Below, piece after piece: positions 14,170 through 19,746 of a DNA stretch of 19,746 bases. The DNA lies in NCBI GenBank assembly GCA_959605475.1, contig CAUHFS010000043.1, positions 1 through 19,746 of the forward strand, in the 5' to 3' direction. Source of the stretch: an uncultured Collinsella sp. GTDB lineage: Bacteria > Actinomycetota > Coriobacteriia > Coriobacteriales > Coriobacteriaceae. A program made the position numbers and the translations under genes. The first letter of the stretch is position 1. Each line of letters opens with the position of its first letter. The notes under the pieces were generated by a model, which searched no databases, was not told where the DNA came from, and saw only the letters and a program-made list of their open reading frames with translations.

Positions 14170-17100
14170 ATGGACGCCATTAACGATTGGGAAAACCAAG
14201 CGCTCACCCACAGGAACCGCCTGGCACCCCATGCGTACTTCATGGGTTACGAGACCGCCGATCTCGCCGCTACGTACAGCCGCGAGCTGTCGCGCGGGTT
14301 TGTCCAGCTGTCTGGCTCGTGGCAGTTCCGCCTCTTTGAGGGGCCTGCTGCCGTCTCTAACGAGGAGCTTTCCACGTACGAGCCCGAGTGGGATCACGTG
14401 GAGGTTCCGCACCTGTGGCAGGTGGACGGCTATGGCAACCTTGCCTACACCGACGAGGGTTTCCCGTTCCCGGTGGATCAGCCGTTCGTTCCCTCTGACG
14501 ATCCCACGGGCGTGTACCAGCGCATCGTCAATCTTCCCGCCGTGCCTGCCGGCGCTCGCGAGATCATTCGCTTTGACGGCATCGAGAGCTATGGCGAGCT
14601 GTATGTCAACGGCAAGTTTATCGGCATGACCAAGGGTTCGCGCCTGTCCGCCGAGTTTGACGTGACCGGCGCGCTCGTCGAGGGCGACAACCTGTTTGCG
14701 GTCAAGGTTCTGCAGTACAGCGATGGTAGCTACATCGAGGACCAGGACATGTGGTGGGCATCGGGCATCTTCCGCGATGTGTACCTCATGCAGCGTCCCG
14801 CCGCGCATCTGGTCGACTTTAGGTTCCGCACGCACCGCGAGGGCGATGCCGCTCTGATCACGCTCGATACGGTTGCCGAGGGCGCTTCCCGCGTTGTGTT
14901 TACGCTCAGCGATGGCGAGAACGTGGTGGCTACGGGCGAGTGCGTCGACGGCCATGCCGAGTGCAGCGTTGCCGATGCCCACTTCTGGAATCCCGAGGAC
15001 CCCTTCCTCTATGACCTTACGTTTGAGGTCTACGACGGTGACCAGGTCAGCGAGTACGTCCCGCATCGCCAGGGCCTTGCCGAGGTGACGGTCGAGGGCA
15101 ATCATATCTACCTCAACGGCACCTACTTTAAGATGCATGGCGTCAACCGCCACGATCACGACGATCACAAGGGCCGCGCCGTGGGCCTCGATCGCATGCG
15201 CCGCGACCTGGAGCTCATGAAGCAGCACAACATCAACGCGGTGCGCACGTCCCACTACGCCAACGACCCGCGCTTTTACGAGCTGTGCGACGAATACGGT
15301 ATCATGCTGGTCGCCGAGACCGATATGGAGAGCCATGGCTTCGAGAATATCGGCAATATCGCCCTGGTCACCGACGACCCGGCATGGGAGCCGGCCTACG
15401 TCGACCGCATCGAGCGCCTGGTGATGCAGGAGCGCAACCACGCCTGCATCATTATGTGGTCGATGGGCAACGAGAGCGGCTATGGCTGCAACATCCGCGC
15501 GATGTACGCCAAGACTCACGAGCTCGATGGTCGCCCGGTCCATTACGAGGAGGACCGCAACGCCGATACCGTCGACGTCATTTCCACCATGTACTCCCGT
15601 GTGTCGCAGATGAACGACTTTGGCGAGCATCCGTTCCCCAAGCCGCGCATCAACTGCGAGTACGGTCACTCCATGGGCAATGGCCCCGGAGGCCTGTCCG
15701 AGTACCAGGAGGTCTTCGATCGCTGGGATTGCATCCAAGGCCAGTTTATCTGGGAATGGTGCGACCACGGTTTGGCTGCTGTGACCGAGGACGGCGTTGC
15801 CTACGATATGTATGGTGGCGACAACGGCGATTACCCCAACAACAGCAACTTCTGCATCGATGGCATGGTGTTCCCCTGGCAGCAGCCGAGTCCGGGCCTC
15901 ACTGAGTATGGCCAGGTCATCTGCCCGGTTCGCATGGCTTATGACGCCGAGGCAGGCGAGCTGACCGTCACCAACAAGCGTTGGTTTACCACCCTCGAGG
16001 ATGTCTGCCTGTCGGCCGAGACCCTGGTGGACGGCGACGTTGTGTGCCGCAAGACGCTCATGCCCGGTGCGGTTGCCCCCGGCGAGTCCGTCCAGCTGCC
16101 GCTGGTGATTCGCGAGGCCGCGGTAGGCGAGACCCTGCTGACCGTGCACGCCTACACCATGGCCGCTCACGTCTGGTGCGAGCCGATGTTCCAGCTGGGT
16201 GCAAGCCAGTTTGCCATCGCCAACCATCCGGCGCCAGCCATCGCGGCTCCCACTCGTCCTGAGCTTACGGTCGAGGAGACCGAGCAGGAAATCCGCATTC
16301 ACTCCCTCAACGGTGAGCTGGCCTTCAGCAAGGTCAACGGTACCGTGAGCGAGTGGAAGGCATCCGGCCGCGACGTCATGGCCTCTGGTCCCCAGGTTGG
16401 TTTTTGGCATCCGCTCGTCGATAACCATGCGCAGGAGTATGACTCACTGTGGAAGGACAACTTCATCGATGTGATGCAGACGTCTACCCGCAAGGTTTCT
16501 TGGAAGCAGGATGGCAATGCGGTCGTCGTGACCGTGAGCCAGCGTATCGCTCCTCCCGTCCGCGCGTTCGGCATGCGCGTCGAGCTCGTCTACACCGTGC
16601 TTCCGAGCGGTCGTGTCGACCTCAAGGTTTCCGGCGAGCCCTATGGCGATTACTCGGATATCATCCCGCGCATCGGCATCTCCTTCGAAGTCCCCGGTTG
16701 CGATCGTGCCGTCGAGTGGTATGGCCGCGGTCCGGGCGAGAACTATCCGGACTCGCTGCGCGCCAACCCGGTCGGTCATTACCGCACCACGGTCGACGAC
16801 ATGTTCACGCCCTACGTTATGCCTCAGGACTGCGCCAACCGCGAGGGTACCCGCTGGGTTGCTCTGCGCTCTAGCCATGGCGACGGCGTGCTGGTGACCC
16901 GTCCGGCTGACGCCGCCTCCAACCCGTTCTCATTCTCGGCATGGCCCTATAGCTGCGAGGCCATCGATAACGCCAAGCACGTCTACGACCTTGTCAAGGG
17001 CGATACGGTCACGGTCAACATCAACGACCAGTTGCTCGGCCTTGGCTCGAACTCTTGGGGTTCCGAGGTGCTCGATTCCTATCGCACCCGTTTTGAGAGC

Positions 17101-17178
17101 TTCAGCTTTGAGGTGTCCCTGCGACCGCTGACGTCTGCCGATCTGGCTCAGGCGCTGGCACCCATTAAGGAGGCATAA
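14170..17178 (+). CDS. ebgA: evolved beta-galactosidase large subunit (GH2)
   Basis: Glycoside hydrolase family 2 enzyme that cleaves beta-galactosides such as lactose in the cytoplasm. The 1002-residue protein aligns from end to end with E. coli EbgA: near-identical blocks include QLTHxNRLAP-type N-terminus, YTDEGFPFP, DQDMWW, KGRAVGLDRM, LMKQHNINAVRTSHY, YEEDRNADTVDVISTMYSR and LLGLGSNSWGSEVLDSYR. The acid/base glutamate is E435 in MGNESGYG and the nucleophile is E497 in CEYGHSMGNGPG. There is no signal peptide. AAGGAG lies seven bases before the ATG. ebgC starts three bases after its stop, so the two form an operon under the divergent LacI-family repressor. Similarity to EbgA plus the ebgC neighbour favours ebgA over lacZ; substrate range is inferred. 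Confidence 0.95.
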   Translation: MDAINDWENQALTHRNRLAPHAYFMGYETADLAATYSRELSRGFVQLSGSWQFRLFEGPAAVSNEELSTYEPEWDHVEVPHLWQVDGYGNLAYTDEGFPFPVDQPFVPSDDPTGVYQRIVNLPAVPAGAREIIRFDGIESYGELYVNGKFIGMTKGSRLSAEFDVTGALVEGDNLFAVKVLQYSDGSYIEDQDMWWASGIFRDVYLMQRPAAHLVDFRFRTHREGDAALITLDTVAEGASRVVFTLSDGENVVATGECVDGHAECSVADAHFWNPEDPFLYDLTFEVYDGDQVSEYVPHRQGLAEVTVEGNHIYLNGTYFKMHGVNRHDHDDHKGRAVGLDRMRRDLELMKQHNINAVRTSHYANDPRFYELCDEYGIMLVAETDMESHGFENIGNIALVTDDPAWEPAYVDRIERLVMQERNHACIIMWSMGNESGYGCNIRAMYAKTHELDGRPVHYEEDRNADTVDVISTMYSRVSQMNDFGEHPFPKPRINCEYGHSMGNGPGGLSEYQEVFDRWDCIQGQFIWEWCDHGLAAVTEDGVAYDMYGGDNGDYPNNSNFCIDGMVFPWQQPSPGLTEYGQVICPVRMAYDAEAGELTVTNKRWFTTLEDVCLSAETLVDGDVVCRKTLMPGAVAPGESVQLPLVIREAAVGETLLTVHAYTMAAHVWCEPMFQLGASQFAIANHPAPAIAAPTRPELTVEETEQEIRIHSLNGELAFSKVNGTVSEWKASGRDVMASGPQVGFWHPLVDNHAQEYDSLWKDNFIDVMQTSTRKVSWKQDGNAVVVTVSQRIAPPVRAFGMRVELVYTVLPSGRVDLKVSGEPYGDYSDIIPRIGISFEVPGCDRAVEWYGRGPGENYPDSLRANPVGHYRTTVDDMFTPYVMPQDCANREGTRWVALRSSHGDGVLVTRPADAASNPFSFSAWPYSCEAIDNAKHVYDLVKGDTVTVNINDQLLGLGSNSWGSEVLDSYRTRFESFSFEVSLRPLTSADLAQALAPIKEA

Positions 17179-17181
17179 GCC

Positions 17182-17637
17182 ATGCATGTCTTTAACTCGC
17201 GCGCCGATTTCGACGCTCAGATGAAGTCCGTCAAGAAGTGGATGCGCACCGGCCAGGCGCTCGATGGCGTTGCCGACCTGCAGCACGACGTGGCGTACTC
17301 CATCGGCGACTCGTTGGTGTACTGGTGGGTCTATGCCCGCGAGGCCGCAACCGCCGATCTGGTCGGTCACCGTCGCTACCATGCCGTGCTCGCTCCGCTC
17401 GACGGCGACCTGATCGTCGAGGTTGCCCCCAAGGCAGGCCTCACCTGCACGCGCGCTTACAGCGATATCGATGATCGCGAGCGCTTTGAGGGTACGGGGG
17501 AGACCGTGACGATTCCCGCCGGCGGCGTTGCCGTCGTCGAAATTGACGAGGCCTACCGTGTCGTTGCCGATGCCGCGGATCCCCGCGTCGTGGTACTGCA
17601 CGTGACGGTTGAAGGTTATTCCTTCCCCAACAAGTAG
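17182..17637 (+). CDS. ebgC: evolved beta-galactosidase small subunit (YhcH/YjgK/YiaL family)
   Basis: A 151-residue cupin-like protein of the YhcH/YjgK/YiaL family, the small subunit that associates with EbgA and is needed for full activity in E. coli. Shared segments with E. coli EbgC are KKWMR, VAYSIGDSL, GHRRYH, GTGETV, DEAYRVV and VTVEGYSFPNK. Its ribosome binding site, AAGGAGG, is inside the last codons of ebgA and the gap is three bases, so translation is coupled. Length is as expected (about 149 in E. coli). Confidence 0.94.
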   Translation: MHVFNSRADFDAQMKSVKKWMRTGQALDGVADLQHDVAYSIGDSLVYWWVYAREAATADLVGHRRYHAVLAPLDGDLIVEVAPKAGLTCTRAYSDIDDRERFEGTGETVTIPAGGVAVVEIDEAYRVVADAADPRVVVLHVTVEGYSFPNK

Positions 17638-17723
17638 TATTCGTCCGCCTGGACGTTTGCTTCGCGCCGTTAAGGGGGATGGCTTTGTTGACTCCCTTTT
17701 CCCCATTCCCCTTAGCAGGTGCG

Positions 17724-17758
17724 CCGTCCGTGTTTGCACTTGCAGTCCGGACGGTTTT
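17724..17758 (+). terminator. probable terminator after ebgC
   Basis: CCGTCCG (17724-17730) pairs with CGGACGG (17748-17754) across a 17-base loop and is followed by TTTT. The stem is short and the loop long, so confidence is moderate. The rest of the gap holds a TATAAC box at 17767-17772 that could serve the permease. Confidence 0.5.
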
Positions 17759-17780
17759 AGATGAGATATAACGGATGATT

Positions 17781-17793
17781 GGGAGGGCTTATG
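17781..17793 (+). promoter_or_regulatory. ribosome binding site and orphaned ATG of the permease
   Basis: GGGAGGG (17781-17787) precedes an ATG at 17791 by three bases. That ATG reads only M-S-stop, but the permease frame begins with GCT GAA AAA CGA at 17795, one base later. Removing one base at 17794 would give MAEKRGTIGSFALLGM continuing into the permease. Confidence 0.7.
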
Positions 17794-17836
17794 AGCTGAA
17801 AAACGAGGAACGATTGGTTCGTTCGCTCTGCTGGGC

Positions 17837-19252
17837 ATGACGGTCGCCGCCGTGTTCGGTATCAAGAACATCATCAACAACAACGCGGCCATCGGCTTGG
17901 CAGCTGCGCCGTCGTTCTTCTTCGCCACGCTTTTGTACTTTGTCCCCTATACCCTGGTTACCGCCGAGTTCGTCGGCCTTAACAAGGACTCCGAGTCGGG
18001 CGTGTACGCATGGGTTAAGACCTCGATGGGTGGCCGCTGGGCGTTCCTGACGGCATTTAGCTACTGGTTCGTTAACCTGTTCTACTTTGCGTCCGTCCTG
18101 CCCAACGTCATCATCTACGCGAGCTACGTGTTCTTTGGCGCCAACGCCGAGCTTTCGCAGCTGTGGATCACCATTATCGAGATCGTCGTCTTTGCTATCG
18201 CCACGTGGGTTTCGACCAAGGGCGCTAAGTGGATCGGCTCCATTTCCTCCTTCGGCTCGACCGCGGCTCTCGGCCTGACCGCTGTGTTTATTCTGCTGTC
18301 CCTGGCTGCTGCTTTTGGCGGCGTCGAGTTCGCTACGGCTCCTACGCCCGCTAACATGGCTCCCGACATGAGCAACTTCGCAACTACGTGGGGCTTCTTC
18401 GGTACGCTTGCCTGGATCATCCAGGGCGTTGGCGGCGCTGAGTCCGTCGGCGTGTTCCTCAACGACCTCAAGGGCGGCGTCAAGGCCTTCGTGCGCACCG
18501 TTGTTATCGCCGGCCTGACCATCGGCCTTCTGTATGCAGGCGCTTCGCTGCTGGTCAACCTGTTCATTCCCGAGGGCGGCGTTGCCATCTCCACCGGCAT
18601 CTTCGACGTGTTCGGCGCTGTCTTTGCCCACTTTGGCATTCCCATGGAAGTGTCCACGCGCGTCATTGGCCTGATCCTTCTCGCTGCCACGCTGGGCTCC
18701 CTCATGATGTGGACCTCTGCTCCCATCAAGGTCTTCTTCACCGAGATCCCCAAGGGCGTCTTTGGTAGCAAGATCGTCGAGCTCAACGAGCACGGCATTC
18801 CTGCCCGCGCTGCCTGGCTGCAGTTCGCCATCGTTGTTCCCATCCTGATCATCCCGGCCCTGGGCTCTGGTAACCTCGACGACCTGCTCATGATCGTCAC
18901 CAACATGACGGCTGCCACCGCTCTGCTCCCGCCGCTGCTGATCCTGCTTGCCTACTTTATGCTGCGCAAGAACTTCGACGCTGCTCCCCGTGGCTTCCGC
19001 ATGGGTTCGCGTACCTTTGGCCTGGTCATTGCTGCATTCCTGCTTGTGGTCTTCTGCTTCGTGCTTATCTGCGGCACTATTCCGCTCGATCAGCCTTTGT
19101 GGCTGACGCTGGTCTACAACGTTGGCGGCGTGGTTGTCTTCCTGGGCCTTGCCGTGATGTGGTACAACCGCTACATTAACCGCCTGCGCGAGACCGATCC
19201 CGAGGCCGCCGAGAACGAGCTTCGCCCCTCCGTCCTCGACATGATGGAGTAG
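17837..19252 (+). CDS. APC-superfamily amino acid permease, start disrupted
   Basis: Polytopic membrane transporter, probably of an amino acid or an amino acid/amine antiporter of the GadC/YjeM-like group of the APC superfamily. From the ATG at 17837 the frame gives 471 residues with about a dozen hydrophobic segments, the first-helix motif VAAVFGIKNI, ESGVYAWVKTSMGGRWAF, and the GGAESVGVFLNDLKGG segment typical of this group. The 17837 ATG has no ribosome binding site and falls inside the first membrane helix; the in-frame sequence before it (AEKRGTIGSFALLG) still looks like permease but is cut by a stop at 17792-17794. The intact gene most likely began at 17791 with 486 residues and now carries one extra base. 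This may be a sequencing error or a real null or reduced-expression allele. Substrate cannot be told. Confidence 0.85.
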   Translation: MTVAAVFGIKNIINNNAAIGLAAAPSFFFATLLYFVPYTLVTAEFVGLNKDSESGVYAWVKTSMGGRWAFLTAFSYWFVNLFYFASVLPNVIIYASYVFFGANAELSQLWITIIEIVVFAIATWVSTKGAKWIGSISSFGSTAALGLTAVFILLSLAAAFGGVEFATAPTPANMAPDMSNFATTWGFFGTLAWIIQGVGGAESVGVFLNDLKGGVKAFVRTVVIAGLTIGLLYAGASLLVNLFIPEGGVAISTGIFDVFGAVFAHFGIPMEVSTRVIGLILLAATLGSLMMWTSAPIKVFFTEIPKGVFGSKIVELNEHGIPARAAWLQFAIVVPILIIPALGSGNLDDLLMIVTNMTAATALLPPLLILLAYFMLRKNFDAAPRGFRMGSRTFGLVIAAFLLVVFCFVLICGTIPLDQPLWLTLVYNVGGVVVFLGLAVMWYNRYINRLRETDPEAAENELRPSVLDMME

Positions 19253-19299
19253 CGGCTAGGATTAATCTACGGCTGTGGAATAAATCGATTCCCTTTCCT

Positions 19300-19329
19300 A
19301 AGGAGGGGCCTTACGAGGCCCCTCCTTTT
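19300..19329 (+). terminator. terminator of the permease gene
   Basis: AAGGAGGGGCC (19300-19310) pairs perfectly with GGCCCCTCCTT (19317-19327) around a six-base loop, followed by TT. It begins 48 bases after the permease stop. Confidence 0.8.
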
Positions 19330-19351
19330 GTGCTTTGGGGCATGGTTTTGG

Positions 19352-19583
19352 ACCCCGTGGTCAAAAACCATGCCAAATATGAGTACTGTTGTAAAATAAG
19401 TGCCATATCTATCGGCCGGTTTTGAGCAAAAAAGGGCTCAAAATCAATTTATCTAACCCCCTTTAAAGGTCGTTTGGCGGCTTTCAACCTCTCCGAATCG
19501 CTCAAATTAGACAATTTGCTCTCGATTTTGCTGCTACTAAATTGATGACAGTACTCATATTTGCCACTTTTTGACCACGGGGT
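19352..19583. mobile_element. 232-bp element with long terminal inverted repeats, MITE-like
   Basis: The left end (19352-19389) and right end (19548-19583) are inverted copies: ACCCCGTGGTCAAAAA (16 bases) and CAAATATGAGTACTGT (16 bases) match exactly, separated by six bases on the left and four on the right. The AT-richer interior has no open frame and contains a hairpin TTTTGAGC/GCTCAAAA (19420-19427 with 19436-19443). The left end also forms a local hairpin (GGCATGGTTTT at 19339-19349 with 19364-19374). No clear target-site duplication is seen, so mobility is inferred. Confidence 0.6.
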
Positions 19584-19615
19584 ATCCGGAGGGGCCCTCG
19601 ACAAGCATCTAACGC

Positions 19616-19621
19616 TACAAT
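19616..19621 (+). promoter_or_regulatory. possible -10 box of ptsH
   Basis: TACAAT lies 54 bases before the ptsH ATG, just outside the inverted-repeat element. No -35 match is evident at a normal distance, so this is a weak call. Confidence 0.3.
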
Positions 19622-19675
19622 AACTACCACGTGGCTGGGTTTGCCGGCCGAATGTGCGATGTCGTGGGAGGGGAC

Positions 19676-19746
19676 ATGGTCGAGTTTACAAAGACGATTA
19701 AAGATCCGTTGGGATTACATGCCCGCCCGGTTGCGCTGCTCTATGA
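19676..19746 (+). CDS. ptsH: phosphocarrier protein HPr, 5' part
   Basis: The first 23 codons of HPr, the small histidine phosphocarrier that passes phosphate from enzyme I to the sugar-specific phosphotransferase components. The visible protein starts MVEFTKTIKDPLGLHARPVA; H15 in GLHARPV is the active-site histidine, at its usual position. GGGAGGGG lies just before the ATG. The gene runs off the window, so Ser46 and any following ptsI cannot be seen. Confidence 0.92.
   Translation, partial: MVEFTKTIKDPLGLHARPVALLY

Noticed and set aside
17671..17713. Hairpin AAGGGGGATGG/CCATTCCCCTT as the ebgC terminator
   Set aside because: The arms pair, but the loop is about 20 bases and no T run follows; the hairpin at 17724-17758 is a better candidate.

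Overview
The window looks like chromosomal DNA of a high-GC Gram-positive gut bacterium, most likely a Coriobacteriia member of the Collinsella type. This is inferred from the GC-rich third codon positions, strong AAGGAGG-type ribosome binding sites, the gene mix and the palindrome-rich gaps. No rRNA or tRNA gene is present, so the genus is not proven. Most of the window is ordinary core metabolism; the unusual material lies between the genes.

Layout: hisS (histidyl-tRNA synthetase) and ppc (phosphoenolpyruvate carboxylase) are separate forward units. A 0.6 kb gap full of palindromes follows. Next is a lactate racemization locus: larA (nickel-pincer lactate racemase, TTG start) and larD (aquaporin-type lactate/glycerol channel) forward, facing a reverse operon larB-larC-tetR that makes the nickel-pincer cofactor and a likely regulator. 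larC is broken by an apparent one-base frameshift and ends where the N-terminal (LarC1) domain ends, so the CTP-binding LarC2 domain is missing. larE, also needed for the cofactor, is not in the window. serB (phosphoserine phosphatase, reverse) and aspS (aspartyl-tRNA synthetase, forward) are divergent.

The right part is an ebg lactose locus: a reverse LacI-family repressor, three matching operators, then ebgA and ebgC (the two subunits of evolved beta-galactosidase). An APC-type amino acid permease follows; its start codon is out of frame with its reading frame by one base. The window ends in the first 23 codons of ptsH (HPr), a phosphotransferase-system carrier.

Three intergenic structures stand out. 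(1) Between the convergent aspS and lacI ends lies an array of hairpins with an exact 62-bp period, 15-nt arms, 14-nt loops and 18-nt spacers; stem sequences differ between units while geometry is constant. (2) Two nested palindromes, after ppc and between larD and tetR, share one architecture: a long outer stem, a 12/12-nt internal loop with a conserved right strand, and an inner terminator-like stem. (3) A 232-bp element with about 36-bp terminal inverted repeats lies between the permease and ptsH.
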